Below, in pieces: positions 1-11,355 of a stretch of DNA of 64,000 nucleotides. The stretch is from Astrothelium macrocarpum. Lineage: Eukaryota; Ascomycota; Dothideomycetes; Trypetheliales; Trypetheliaceae. The notes under the pieces were generated by a model that saw only the letters and a program-made list of their open reading frames with translations, had not been told where the DNA came from and did no database searches. Location of the stretch: NCBI GenBank assembly GCA_021030915.1, contig JAGEMR010000013.1, positions 186,001-250,000 of the forward strand, given 5' to 3'. The position numbers were made by a program, and so were the translations under genes. Each line of letters starts with the position of its first letter. Position 1 is the first letter of the stretch.

Positions 1-562
1 CACGGCGCGAATGGTGGCAGCGCCGCCGTGGATGTGTAGCTCAAGGATGTCTTCACCGGTGAGGGTATTCGGAGAGGAAAAGTAGAGGACGAGAGCGGAG
101 GAATCGAGGATAGATTCAGGGGTCGGAGGGTGGGACGGGTCGTAGAGGGTGCGGACAGCAGCATAGCGGGGTTTGGGAAGGGCGCGATTAGGGCAGAGGG
201 AGAAATAGACCTATAGTCTGTTTTAGATTATAACATAGAGGAGATAGTTTGAGGCGTCGTACTTGACGACATGCCGAGCCGGATATTCTTATCACAGCAA
301 TAGCGCCACGACCAGTGGCCGTGGATAATGCATAAATTGTTGGCTGGACGCTTTCATCTTCGATCTGAGAGCTGGTATGGAGCTGTTGTTTTGGGGATTC
401 GTTCAAATTGACGAATAGCTTCAATCTTCCTGGGTTCGGATTTAGCACAGGGCGGCAAGACCAGCACCATGGAGCCTGTATGAAGCCATTGTGACGCGAT
501 GGCAATGAAGAGATTGTTTTGAAGACATGGCGGGGAATAGACTTTCCGCCAATCTTCCACAT
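1..562 (-). CDS. MSS1: MnmE/TrmE-type mitochondrial tRNA modification GTPase (partial, 3' part beyond window)
   Basis: Mitochondrial partner of MTO1 that installs 5-carboxymethylaminomethyl-type groups on wobble uridines of mitochondrial tRNAs. Exons 562-263 and 210-1, joined in phase 0 across a 52-nt GT-AG intron (262-211). The ATG at 562 opens a basic N-terminus suited to mitochondrial import. From about residue 80 the N-terminal TrmE (folate-binding) domain is clear: TIYALSTATGRGAIAVIRIS, then LPKPRYAAVRTLYDP and LTGEDILELHIHGGAA. The GTPase domain and C-terminal Cys motif would lie before position 1. The gene diverges from MAK16. Identity is strong from the TrmE motifs; the start is the first in-frame ATG after a GTG. 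Confidence 0.9.
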
Positions 563-782
563 AAATTGATTCACGACCACGCGAACCTGGTGAATTGCGA
601 CAATGGTTGCGAATTGAGGCGACCGAAATCAAGCTTCTCAAAATCCGGCGCTTGCCAACCTTTCGCCGACGTCAAAATCAAAAAAGTCCTCCACCATCAA
701 AGCTCATCACCGCTCCGATATACATAAACCTTTGTCCTCGTCGAAATTTTTGACGACTGAGAAGGACGGGTAGCCGCAGGTC
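563..782. promoter_or_regulatory. Shared divergent promoter region MSS1/MAK16
   Basis: Only 220 bp separate the start codons of the leftward MSS1 and the rightward MAK16, so both promoters must sit here or overlap the 5' ends. No TATA element or obvious binding site was recognised. Coupling of a mitochondrial tRNA-modification gene with a ribosome-biogenesis gene is an inference from spacing only. Confidence 0.5.
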
Positions 783-1908
783 ATGGCATCTGATGAAGTT
801 GTCTGGCAGGTTATCAACCAACAATTCTGCTCCTTCAAGCTCAAAACCACTAAAGACCGCACATTCTGCCGCAATGAGTACAACGTAACAGGTAACCCCT
901 CCAAACCCAGCATTCCCCCAAATTTTACCAAAATCTAATATCAAACCCTCCTTCCCAGGTCTCTGCCTCCGTCAATCCTGCCCCCTGGCTAACTCCCGCT
1001 ACGCCACCGTCCGCGCACACCCCACCACCGGCGCTCTACACCTATACCTCAAAACAGCAGAACGCGCACACCTGCCCTCGCAATGGTGGGAGCGCATCCG
1101 CCTCCCTCAATCATACCCAGCCGCCCTGGCGCTCCTCGACAAGCACCTCGCATTCTGGCCAAAATTCCTCGTGCACCGATGCAAGCAGCGGTTGACGCGA
1201 TTGACGCAAGTGCGCATCCGCACGCGACGGTTAGCCAAGGAGGAGGAGCGGCTGGGTGAGCGGGTGGTGCCAAGGTTGGCGCCGAAGGTGCGGAGGAGGG
1301 AGGAGGGCAGGGAGAGGAAGGCGGAGGCCGCGGCGAAGGTGGAGAGGGCCATTGAGCGGGAATTGGTGGAGAGGCTGCGGAGTGGAGCGTATGGGAATAG
1401 GCCGTTGAATGTGGAGGAGGGGGTGTGGAGGAAGGTGATGAGGGGATTGGAGAGGGAAGGGGAGGGGGTGAGGGATGAGGATTTGGATGAGGGGGAGGAA
1501 GAGGAGGAGAGGAAGGAAGAGAGGGAGGTAGAGCGGGAGGTGGAGTATGTGAGTGATTTGGAAGGGGAGTCAGAGGAGGAGGATATTGGGGACTTGGAGG
1601 ATTGGTTGGGCGGCAGGAGTGATGAAGAGGAGACGGATGCGACTGAGGATGATGAGGATGCTGATGCAGGCGGAGACGCGAGTGAGAGTGGTGCGGAAGA
1701 AGGTGACGAGGATGTTGATGAGGATGAGGAAGATGAAGAAGACGAGGAGGCACTCACGAAGGCACTCAGTAATTTGAAACGAAAGAGGCCTACTACCAAA
1801 CCATCGAAACCAAGCAAGAAACCTACGAAAGGGAAAAAGGGCCCACAACGAGAAATCGAGTACGAGTACGAACGAGAACGACCGGCAAGGCAGACAGTAC
1901 TTGCTTAA
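783..1908 (+). CDS. MAK16: Ribosome biogenesis protein MAK16
   Basis: Nucleolar factor required for 60S ribosomal subunit assembly. Exons 783-891 and 959-1908 are joined over a 67-nt intron (892-958), giving 352 aa. The N-terminus starts MASDEVVWQVINQQFCSFK and carries the conserved cysteine-bearing block (TFCRNEYNVTGLC, then RQSCPLANSRYATV). This is followed by the family's WERIRLPQSY and KHLAFWPKFLVHRCKQR segments. The last 150 residues are a long Glu/Asp-rich tail ending in a Lys-rich patch, as usual for nucleolar assembly factors. The second exon is markedly G-rich on the coding strand because of GAG/GAT codons. Length fits the family. Confidence 0.93.
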
Positions 1909-1975
1909 ACTTCATACAAAAAAATTCAAGTGGACATCCCTGGCAAAATTCATGCGTTGCAGCAAGATCATTTTA

Positions 1976-3601
1976 CTATTGCAGCTGAATGATACATTTG
2001 TGGCTGACCGGAGCGATCAAAAAGTAATTCTGAAACTCCATGCTCTCAGGTGTAGTAATCGGCGAAACTTTGGCCGCTTTATTACGACGGAAGAAAAGAG
2101 CCGTGGCAAGGCGTAATTCCATTTTTGCAATGTGAATGCCTAAACAGATTCTTGAGCCTCCGCCCCATGGAGAAAAGGCGCTTTTCGCTTCATCGGACAG
2201 CTCTGAATCACCTGGTAGCCAACGGCCGGGATCAAATCTTTTCGACGTCAGCAATGTGGAGCCAATCACGTTGCCATGGACAAATCTCACCTTTCTGGAT
2301 CGGGAAAAAGCTTAGAGTCTCGATGAATAGAATAGCTTTGACACCCTACAACCGTGCCTTCTGGAAGAAAGTAAGGACTGCCTCCAAGGTTTGTTCCACC
2401 GTTAGGCACTGTTCGAGGCAAAGTACCCGGAGCTGCTCCATATAGGCGAAGGGTCTCCTCGATTACAGCCCCTAGGAGCGGAAGTTTCTCCACGTCAGCA
2501 TCTCGAAAAGACCCTGGTAGTCTGTCAACCTCGTCCTCAAGAGCCTTCTGCAATGTTGGCCTCTGGAGAACCGCCCAAAGCAGATACGTCAACGTTACTG
2601 CGGTCGTATCTGTACCCGCCACAATCAAATTTGTAGCTTCAACCTTGACATCAACATCATCCAATTGTTCGTCGTCCTTTTCAGCATTCGCAAACATTGT
2701 GGCGAACAAATTAGCCTTATCACCTTCCTTTTTGCTGGCAGTGACCGCGGGCGTTGCAAATTTGTGCAGGTACGGAATAGATTGGAAGACACGTATAAAG
2801 GTTTCTAAGGGAATACGCTTGAGGATTTGATGAAGCCAGGGAAAATCAGCGCGGATTACGCCGCCCTGCAGGATGGTTGTAACCACTTTGATAAATTCAG
2901 ACTCCTGTGCCTGTCAGAAATACTTTCGATTAACGCAACTTGGCAATTTTTCTCACCTCGCCCGTCTCCAACATGCCAAAAGGTTCTCCAAAGAACAGTA
3001 GTGCTGACACATCTGCCGTCATACAAGTCCACCATTTTAAGCAATCCACCTCTCTACTCACGTTTAATCTGGCTTCCTCTTCAATTCTATTTACGGCCTT
3101 CTCTACCCGTTCTCTGAGCTTATCCTCCCAATTTTCACGTAGGAAAGCCTGCCCAAACCCTTTATGTAGCATCTTTCTTCTCCTCTGGTGAGATCTGTTA
3201 TCAGGCATTGTAAAGACACCATGTCTCTCTTGGCCTGACTGACGAAAGTACCAATCGGATTTAGGAAAGCTCGGAACTTTGTTGATCTCCTTAAAGCCTT
3301 CTACTGATGCACAGGCAACCTCATCTGGGCTCACACGTACTATCGGCCCGTATTGCCGATGCAGGTTGTGGATAAAGAAGATGCGTTTTCCAAGCAAATT
3401 CGAGAACTTGATAGGGAGGGCAGTGAATCGGGTATGCCATGGACCAGGGATGGAGCGGAGTGGTGTGAAGATCGCTCTTTGGATTATCTATCGCCCTTCA
3501 GATATAGAACTGTAAATATGCGGTGGATAAAGACGAACTTGAATCAGCAATGCCCCTACCAAGATAAGGAGAGAAAGATACAGGACAATAAAATTATCCA
3601 T
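1976..3601 (-). CDS. Cytochrome P450 monooxygenase
   Basis: Heme-thiolate oxidase, probably anchored in the ER membrane. Four exons: 3601-3539, 3487-2957, 2910-2291 and 2237-1976, giving 491 aa. Introns are 51, 46 and 53 nt. The first 21 residues form a hydrophobic anchor, followed by the Pro-rich hinge TPLRSIPGPW. The I-helix oxygen-binding motif AGTDTT lies at about 296-301, the K-helix ExxR (ETLR) at about 350-353, and the heme loop FSPWGGGSRICLG has its Cys at about 436. The first intron removes an in-frame TAG, so the gene looks intact rather than broken. No other secondary-metabolism gene is adjacent, so the substrate cannot be assigned. Confidence 0.9.
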
Positions 3602-5409
3602 GTTTATGTTTTGATTTGGGATTCTCAACAAAGGCAAACCTTAGTTTCAAACTTTGTTTAGACGCTCTGAACTAGATATCCGCGATGTGTTGATGTGAGA
3701 TGAGGCAATCGTGGATTTCTAATTTTGGGTATAACCTCTACTCGTTTTGCAAGATTAGACTGGGGAATTACAGAGTGTATCTCGTATCAGGGTAGCACGC
3801 TGTGCCTCAGATTCACCGGAAAAAGCAGTAAGCACAATCTGTCGGAACCAGCAGCTGATTTGTAAAGAACCAGGGAGCTTGTGAAGCGGGGCCGACTGAA
3901 CGGGTACTCCATGTTCTCTAATAGCGTAATGTCCTGGTCTAAAATGATCCACCATGCTTCGGCTTTGCGGAGGTTTTGTTTCATTGTGACGGATTGAAAT
4001 GGTATTTCAGCTTCACTCTCGTAACATCTTTTCAGGACGAATATGACTTTATGGGGTAGAACAGAGAACACAAACAAGCATTATCGAAAATCGATACAAT
4101 CAAAATAGATATGTGATATGAACTAAATGAAGTAGTGTACCGTCGTTTTGTCTAGTCTAAGAGCTAGGCATTGAAGCCCCAGCTTCTTTGCAAGACTGCG
4201 TAGAGGATTGGCAAGGAGCGCTGCAGAGGAGCCTTCGATAGAACTCGCTCAATGGCATCCTCTAATTTTACAATCTAAAATAGGAGTTTCTTCATTGGAG
4301 ATCATTAGCATCTGATTTCGTTCAAGGGTCTTGACTCGACACGGCACAGCGGAGGTCGAAGACAAGGAGACCTTGCTGCTGACTGGAAGGAGGAACTTTT
4401 TGCCGAAGCATCTCATGTCTCTTATCCTAGCACTTAGCGATTAGCTTCAGCTCGGCTGCAATTGCTATCTGTATATATCGAAATTAGATTCGAGGCCTTG
4501 TACAAGGAAGCCTAAGACAATTAGCTCTCATCTTGGCACATGTGCCTCTGGGTTTCACCCTTCGACATGTTATCGTCACTTTACCGTCAGCATCTGGGGT
4601 CTTTGGGCTACCAAGGCATTGAATTTACTCTGGGAATTCTTCCGATTCCCTTTACCTCGTTTTTGATTGATAATAATGAGACTCACTGATTGCACGGAGT
4701 AGACGTTAGGAGTGAAACATTTTGCTCGGCCCTAAATGGTGACTTCTCCCAACGATAATTGCTATCTATAGTCTGGCTCGTATCTGGTAGCATATGTTGC
4801 ATTTACTAAAAATGCTATATAACTTCATTTCGCTAATTTCTTGAGCACGTCTTTGATAGCGTAGCAACTAGACGATACTTGTACTGGATCAAAGTTCTCC
4901 AAACTTTCGACTTGAACTCTATGCGACCAATAGACCTTACGATACGAGATGTCGCACGCGACTGTGAGAGATACAACTTGTCACATTGTCACACGCCTCG
5001 TAGGGACAGCCCCACACAACTTAAAGGAATCAAGGAATCAAAGGCCGTAACCAATCTGCCGAGAAATAAGTGTCAAAATTTTCTTATCTATTATTGTTGA
5101 GCTGTCCCTACAGCGAGCGTAGCAAATTAGATCTCTTGCTGTCGCGTGTGACATTTCTTATTGCAACTGCTTCCCCAACTAATATCGATACTTGACCAAG
5201 TAGCAGTACATATCGTATCCCATGATTGGAAGGAAATCCAAGGTTTACTCGGCATCAAAAGTGAGCTGGCATTATAGAGCAGGAGCAGGTACACGTTATT
5301 TACCTACCTTATCATTGAGCAGGTGACACAGCGATGCAGTAGTACCCTCTATCCGTGAGCTTGATTGGATATTGAAATCAACTTTATTTGTTGTTTACAA
5401 ACTAAAGCT
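3602..5409. other. Intergenic stretch, no convincing gene
   Basis: AT-richer 1.8 kb between the P450 start and the permease 3' end. Leftward open frames at 3755-4077 lack an ATG start or recognisable domain. The one structured object is the foldback element at 4945-5158, listed separately. Confidence 0.6.
4945..5158. repeat. Foldback / MITE-like inverted-repeat element
   Basis: The left arm (4945-5010) and right arm (5101-5158) are imperfect inverted repeats. The outer 14 bp, ATGTCGCACGCGAC at 4949, matches the reverse complement of 5141-5154 with one mismatch. An inner 11-bp block, GTAGGGACAGC at 5000, is perfectly inverted at 5101. The roughly 90-bp spacer is AT-rich. Both ends can be read as flanked by TA (4943-4944 and 5159-5160), which would suit a Tc1/mariner-type MITE, but a TA flank is weak evidence on its own. 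Confidence 0.55.
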
Positions 5410-7284
5410 TCAATTTCTACCCCACCTCTTCCAAAACTTCCAGTCGTTTCCTCGATCTTGTTTCCCGCGTCCGCCTATTCTCCAGAAATATACGGGCACG
5501 CCAGCAATGATAAACACCAACACTATGACTGTTTGCAGTGGCTGTGCCAGAACGGCCCGACTCAACAAGAATAGACTGACGCAACAGAAGATGACTGGTG
5601 TTGTAATCCAAGTTTTGTAAGGTCTTTCCAGGGTTGGCTCTTTGACGCGCAGAACAATGAGCCCTAGAACAGTAAAGAAATAAAATGAATAACCAGCCAC
5701 ACCGTAAAAAGTCGTCAGGGTATCAAAATCTCCTACAAGAATATACACAAGCGTGAGAAGGGCATTGAGTATCATTGCATTTACAGGGGTAAAGAAAAGT
5801 CCGCCTTCGTCAGCAATCAGACGAGTAAGACGTGAGCCGGCCTGGCCACGGGCGTGAAGACGGATTGCAGAACGATTGCCGAAGCCTATGCGACCAAAAA
5901 CAGCAGGGAAATAGCCTTCCTTGCCAGCGGCATAAACCAAGCGTCCGCTTGTGAAAGTTGTCGCGTTGAGAGCACCGAAGCAGCTGCCAGAGACGATAAG
6001 AGCCAAGACCAGCGATCCAACGGTTCCAAACACTTTGTTACCAAACGCGACTGCAACAGTATTGCTTGAGTTGATGACGGCGAGGTCGAGGACAAAAAAG
6101 TATGCAACATTGCAGAGGAGATAGGAGATTATGACAATCGGAAGGGAGGTGTGTATCACCCTTGGTAAGTCTCGACTTGGGTTGATGAATTCGCCAGTGA
6201 CATAGTTGACCTTGGACAGTATTAGTATATGCGAATTTTGACGAGAGAATGAATGACTTACATTGTCCCACCCGTCATAAGCCCATAATCCTGCATACAG
6301 CGCAACCGCCCATTGGGACATGTTGGTGCTCGTATCGTTGAACCAACCTTTCCGCCAGTCTAAAGATGCATGACCGCGCCATGTGAAACCCGTAACTGCT
6401 ACAACAATGCCGACAGTGGTAACGCCAATCAATGCAATAAACTTGAAAAACATGAACACATCGGCCGATCTTGTCCCAATCTTTGTAGAGATACAGTTTA
6501 ACAGAGTTACAAGGAGAAGACCACCGATGGCAACTCCTTTATTGAGCCATACGCTGACCTCTAGCACTTCTGCTCCAATAAAGGCCCTCACTATGTATTC
6601 TCCAAAAATAATGGCAATGATAGCAGCCGATCCAGGCTTCAGTACACAGACAGCGCACCATGTAAACAGAAAGCCTGCCCACTCGCCGAATATCTTTGAA
6701 AGGTAAATTTGAGCTCCGCCATTGAGGGGGATTGCACCTCCTAGCTCTGCATAACTGGCAGCTCCAGTCCAAGCTAAAAGGCCAGCGATTGACCAGACAA
6801 TGAGTGATGCGCCGGGAGATCCAGCATTCGTATTGACCTGCTTCGGAGAAGAAAAGATACCTGATCCTATTATCAAGCCAACCACCAAAGACAGCCCATT
6901 CAGGTATGTGATAGTCTTGTGTCTTTCTAGATTACCCCCTGCATTGCTTGGGTCAAGTGTGGGCGCTGGTGCCCCTATCGGCGCGTATCCTGCCCCAGCA
7001 GCGGTTGATGAAAGAGGTAACAAATTCGAGGCAAAGTCGAATGCCGAGGACACAGAGTAGGTGCGGGCATGGCCAACGCGACCTTCGTTGGCGGCACTGG
7101 TGTTGGAAAGAGGGTCTTCTTCGTCAAAGGACAGTTTTCGGGAGGACGCAGGACCAGAGGGAGACGAGGATATTGAGGTTCTTTGTGAGAGCGGAGAGGA
7201 GGATGCAAGCGATGCAAGCTCCAAGGAGTCCCGGGGAAGATGACCTGAGGGAGGTTGAAGGCTTGAGTAGCCTGGGCGAGACAT
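5410..7284 (-). CDS. Amino-acid permease, APC superfamily (SLC7/LAT-like)
   Basis: Multi-pass plasma-membrane amino-acid transporter. Exons 7284-6262 and 6210-5410, separated by a 51-nt intron (6261-6211) with a canonical TACTAATAC branch site, give 607 aa. The ATG at 7284 (MSRPGYSSLQP) is the first in frame. A Ser/Pro-rich cytosolic N-tail of about 110 residues precedes TM1, which carries the APC signature GLIIGSGIFSSP. The SLC7-type YDGWDNVNYVTGE segment is created by the splice. About twelve hydrophobic segments follow, and the C-terminus is basic. It resembles fungal methionine/large-neutral amino-acid permeases, but the substrate is not certain. The gene is divergent from leucyl-tRNA synthetase. 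Confidence 0.88.
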   Translation of the reverse strand: MSRPGYSSLQPPSGHLPRDSLELASLASSSPLSQRTSISSSPSGPASSRKLSFDEEDPLSNTSAANEGRVGHARTYSVSSAFDFASNLLPLSSTAAGAGYAPIGAPAPTLDPSNAGGNLERHKTITYLNGLSLVVGLIIGSGIFSSPKQVNTNAGSPGASLIVWSIAGLLAWTGAASYAELGGAIPLNGGAQIYLSKIFGEWAGFLFTWCAVCVLKPGSAAIIAIIFGEYIVRAFIGAEVLEVSVWLNKGVAIGGLLLVTLLNCISTKIGTRSADVFMFFKFIALIGVTTVGIVVAVTGFTWRGHASLDWRKGWFNDTSTNMSQWAVALYAGLWAYDGWDNVSHSFSRQNSHILILSKVNYVTGEFINPSRDLPRVIHTSLPIVIISYLLCNVAYFFVLDLAVINSSNTVAVAFGNKVFGTVGSLVLALIVSGSCFGALNATTFTSGRLVYAAGKEGYFPAVFGRIGFGNRSAIRLHARGQAGSRLTRLIADEGGLFFTPVNAMILNALLTLVYILVGDFDTLTTFYGVAGYSFYFFTVLGLIVLRVKEPTLERPYKTWITTPVIFCCVSLFLLSRAVLAQPLQTVIVLVFIIAGVPVYFWRIGGRGKQDRGNDWKFWKRWGRN

Positions 7285-7594
7285 GCCGCTTGGCACTGGT
7301 ATAGAACTGGATTTGTGTTACCGAGATTCCAGCATTCTCCTAGACGATATTGATATTGATATGAATAGAATGATCTCGCTGGCTTCCGCTTGAGCGACAA
7401 TTACAAAGTCTTTATGAAAGGTGGAAAGGAAGTTGCCGCCAAAAGTCAGAGTTCAAGCAAGACAAGACTGCATGCGGCGGTCGTTGGCCCCCCAGACCAG
7501 GATCCTTCTCCTTCGCTTGGTCCCCTTAAACCTTTCAGTAAAACACTTTTAGCATGTCCGCCGCTTTGGCCAATCACCATGCATACCTCAAGTA
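7285..7594. promoter_or_regulatory. Divergent promoter region, permease / mitochondrial LeuRS
   Basis: 310 bp lie between two start codons that point apart. No TATA box is evident. Co-regulation of the transporter with the synthetase is possible but not shown. Confidence 0.45.
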
Positions 7595-10500
7595 ATGTTC
7601 AGAAAGGTCTGCGGTGCTGGAAGCTCATTCCGGCTTCGATGGCCCACTGTTTCGACTCGTCCATTCGATCGTGATGTCCGCGCCGCATCCACCGCAAATA
7701 CCCGTCTCGACTTTCAAGCTATCGACGCAAAATGGCGGCAAAAATGGGCCAAAGAGTTCAAAGACACCCAGCAAGATGCGAGCTCATCAAAGGAAAAAGC
7801 ATTTATTGTCCCAATGTTCCCTTATCCCTCCGGAAACCTTCATCTAGGACATTTCCGAGTGTACACTATAGCGGATGTACTGGCACGCTTCAACCAGATG
7901 AAAGGTCGCAAGACTATACTTCCAATGGGGTGGGACGCATTCGGGCTACCTGCAGAAAATGCAGCTATAGAAAGGGGAGTAGATCCGGCTGCATGGACCA
8001 TGCAAAATATTGGGAAGATGAAGGAACAGCTCATGGCAATGGGTGGTAGATGGGATTGGGATAGAGTATGTCGGCATGACCTTGATTTACAAAGCTCTAT
8101 TGTACGTAGAAGACAATTGACTGGATTTTGAACGTCAGGAAATCATGACCTGTGATCCCGCCTTCTACAAACACACACAACGGATATTCTTGCTTTTGCA
8201 CGAGAAAGGGTTGGCATACCAAGATGAGGCTCTTGTGAATTTTGATCCCATTGATCGGACGGTTCTTGCGAATGAGCAGGTGTGCTACATATTCAATCTC
8301 AAACGTCCAGCTATTCCATCTTTCTAAAGTATTATAGGTTGACGCCAATGGCTTCTCATGGCGTTCCGGAGCCAAGGTGGAGCAAATACGCCTAAAGCAA
8401 TGGTTCTTGCGCATTACTGCTTTCAAAGAGGCATTGCTAGATGATCTCGACATCCTTGACAAGAGGACAACATGGCCTGACAAGAGTATACAATGGCCTG
8501 AAAGAGTAACTGCTATGCAACGGAACTGGATTGGAAAATCCACTGGAGCACGAATCAAGTTTGCGGTCGAACCTCGATCGCTTCGCAAATCAACACCTGC
8601 CATCGAAGTCTTCACCACAAGAGCAGATACGCTGTTTGGAGTGCGATATCTTGCGTTGGCTTTGGATCATCCAATCGTGACGCAGCTAGCGAAACGAGAT
8701 CCAGCACTCCAGAGATTTCTTGATCGAGCCCCCTTCCCACCGGATTCAAAAGAGGGGTATCTTCTGCCGCAGCTGCGCGCCCAAAATCCTGGTTGGATGT
8801 TCCTTGGACCAGGATCAATTTTGGAAAAACCCTTGCCAGTCTACGTTACCCCTTATGTTCTTAGCGATTACGGAACTGGAGCAATAATGGGAGTGCCAGC
8901 CCACGATGCCAGAGATTTTGACTTTTGGAAGCAGCACCGAGGACAACTTACTTGCGAGGACGATGTCATCATGCAAGGCATAACAGCTCCAACAGTTTTG
9001 CAGAAACCAGTTCCATTCGTGGACAAAGGGATGCTTGCTCCTGCTTGTGGGGAATTTGGCGGCATGCACTCTGATAAAGCTGCTCAGAAAATAGTTGCCG
9101 ACCTGCAGACGCTAGGCCATATTTCAGATACGGATTCATCCCCATGTGCCACGCCAGTTGATAGCTGGCGCCTGCGAGATTGGCTCATAAGTCGACAAAG
9201 ATACTGGGGAACTCCTATTCCTATTGTACATTGCCATTCATGTGGCGCAGTGCCTGTTCCTGTTGAGGACCTACCCGTTGAGCTACCAAAACTTGAGAAG
9301 GAGCAACTCAAGGGCAGATCCGGTAATCCTTTAGAAGAGATCGATGAATGGGTGAATACGAAATGCCCATCCTGCGGAAGGAACGCCAAGCGTGAGACAG
9401 ATACTATGGATACCTTCATGGACAGCTCTTGGTACTTTTTCAGATACGCAGACCCCAGGAATACGGAGCAACCTGTTGATCCCCACGCCGCAGAGACTTT
9501 CCTTCCGGTGGATATTTACGTTGGTGGAGTTGAACACGCAATTCTTCATCTGCTTTATGCTAGATTTCTCTCAAAATTTCTGGCCACGACTCCACTCTGG
9601 CCTTCTGGCGGTGGAACCCACAATAATGGCGAACCTTTCAAAACCCTAATAACGCAAGGTATGGTCCATGGACGAACCTTTTCGGATCCTCAAACCGGTC
9701 GCTTCCTGAAGCCAGGCGAGGTCGACATATCCAATCCAAAGGAACCACGACTCATTGATACCGGGGAGCGCCCCAAAGTTAGCTTTGAGAAAATGTCCAA
9801 GAGCAAATACAATGGCGTTGACCCCAGTGCATGTATAGCTGCATATGGTGCGGATGCCACCAGAGCACACATGCTCTTCCTGGCTCCCGTAAGTGAAGTT
9901 CTGGAATGGGATGAAGACCGTATCGTTGGCATCCATCGTTGGTTCAACCGTGTTTGGCGGATTGTCCAGAATCTGTCCAGTCATGGATTCGATCCAAGCC
10001 AGTCTCCTGACTCTCTCAATGCTGAGAATCTGTCTTCGAGGGATTTGTCACTGTTCCTCCTCCTTCAGAGAACAATCCGTGCCGTCGAGCTTTCGTTTTC
10101 TCAAACGTTTGCCTTGAACACTGTAGTATCGGATCTTATGACGCTTACAAATGCGTTTGATAATCATTCAAGCTTTGAAGATGGAAGCCTTCTTCTTCAA
10201 TACCAGGCGGCTAACGTCTTGCTTCGTATGATGGCTCCGATAACGCCGGCTTTTGCTGAAGAGTGTTGGCAAACCTTGCATCCTTCAAATGAGGCATCGA
10301 CCATCTTCAAACATTCATTTCCCAATCCGATATCTGATATCGAGATTGAGAGATTACAGGCGTCTATGCTTCAGACCTGTGCTGTTCAAGTTAATGGCCG
10401 TTTGAAGTTTACAACTCAGATTCCCGTTCCGTCGGCGGAGCTTGTCGAGAATCCAGCAAAGAGCAGCGAGCTTAGGGACTGGGTCTTGGAGAGAGTTGCA

Positions 10501-10650
10501 AAGACGGAAAAGGGAAAGAAATTCTTTAGTAACCTGGAAAAGGCTGATGAAATTCTCCATTCGAGAATGTGGGACAAAGTAATTGTGGTCAAAGGAGGAA
10601 GGACTGTCAATCTTGTGGCCAAGCGAGAGCAAGAGCAAAAGCAACGTTGA
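7595..10650 (+). CDS. NAM2: Leucyl-tRNA synthetase, mitochondrial
   Basis: Class I aminoacyl-tRNA synthetase charging mitochondrial tRNA-Leu. Exons 7595-8065, 8139-8279 and 8338-10650, with introns of 73 and 58 nt, give 974 aa. The Arg/Ser-rich first 35 residues look like a mitochondrial presequence. HIGH appears as HLGH at 83-86 within FPYPSGNLHLGHFRVY, and KMSKS is intact near residue 690 (FEKMSKSKYNGVDP). The CP1 editing domain, with TTRADTLFGVRYLALA and YGTGAIMGVPAHD, lies between them. A Cys pair region (CHSCGAV, then CPSCGRN) and DSSWYFFRY are also present. The anticodon-binding region follows KMSKS. This is the bacterial-type LeuRS; the cytosolic enzyme is a different family. Confidence 0.95.
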
Positions 10651-10813
10651 CACCATGCATATGATGCTTAATCCGGTCTCATCATATCAATTGTAAGTTG
10701 GAAGTGTACAATTAGAAGTGTACAATAGATAAATCTTCAAAAGTAGAACACAGAATTTGGAAAAGTATGGTATTTCGCTCCCAATGTATCCTTGGCAGCC
10801 TTTTTGATTGTTA

Positions 10814-11319
10814 CTACCTCGAGCTTTGTGCTTCTTGGTCTTCGTCACTATCATCTTTGAAACCTTCTTCCAAATCTCGACTCAGTCGACGCTGCTCCTC
10901 TCCTTCGCTTCTTCTCTGATCCAGGGCTTCCCGCCTCCTTTGGTCGATTTCAAAGCCGACCATACCTTCTCCTTCTTCCTCGTCGAATAACTCCTCTTCA
11001 TGTTGATTTTGGGTTGAGCCATCAACCACCGTCCGATGCTGGCCTCTACGCCACGAAGACGGGAGAAGAAATGACATGAGGGCGTCAGAAACTGTATGGC
11101 GAAGGGTCGATGTTCTGTCCGAGATGGTATTGAGGGGAAGATATTGGTTGTACTTGTGTCGGTAGCGGCGGACACATGGCAACAAGGCGTAGGTCAGGGT
11201 AAGGTACAAGGCAAGGGAAACAATGGCTGGGATGAAGATGTTCTAGCACCACAGTTAGTTGCAGCCATGGTACTGGGAGATCATGACCGAACCTTTAGAA
11301 TCGTCGCGAAACCAGACAT
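10814..11319 (-). CDS. Small single-TM protein with acidic C-terminus, unknown function
   Basis: Predicted 151-aa protein from exons 11319-11293 and 11242-10814. The 50-nt intron (11292-11243) has a CTAAC branch site. The N-terminus MSGFATILKNIFIPAIVSLA runs into one transmembrane segment (about residues 10-30). A basic juxtamembrane stretch (VRRYRHKY) and then a Glu/Arg-rich, probably helical tail follow. I do not recognise the family. The splice creates a continuous membrane anchor, which supports the model. It is tail-to-tail with the synthetase gene. Confidence 0.65.
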
Positions 11320-11355
11320 GGTGGAGGTACGCCCAAAGGACGAATAGCCTCTAAC

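Noticed and set aside
1049..1817. Long open frames on the minus strand opposite MAK16 exon 2, Pro/Ser-rich
   Set aside because: They are antisense shadows of the Glu/Asp/Lys-rich MAK16 tail; composition is low-complexity and no domain is present.
3755..4077. Leftward frame of 96 codons between P450 and the repeat
   Set aside because: Starts at a non-ATG codon, no recognisable domain, AT-rich intergenic setting.
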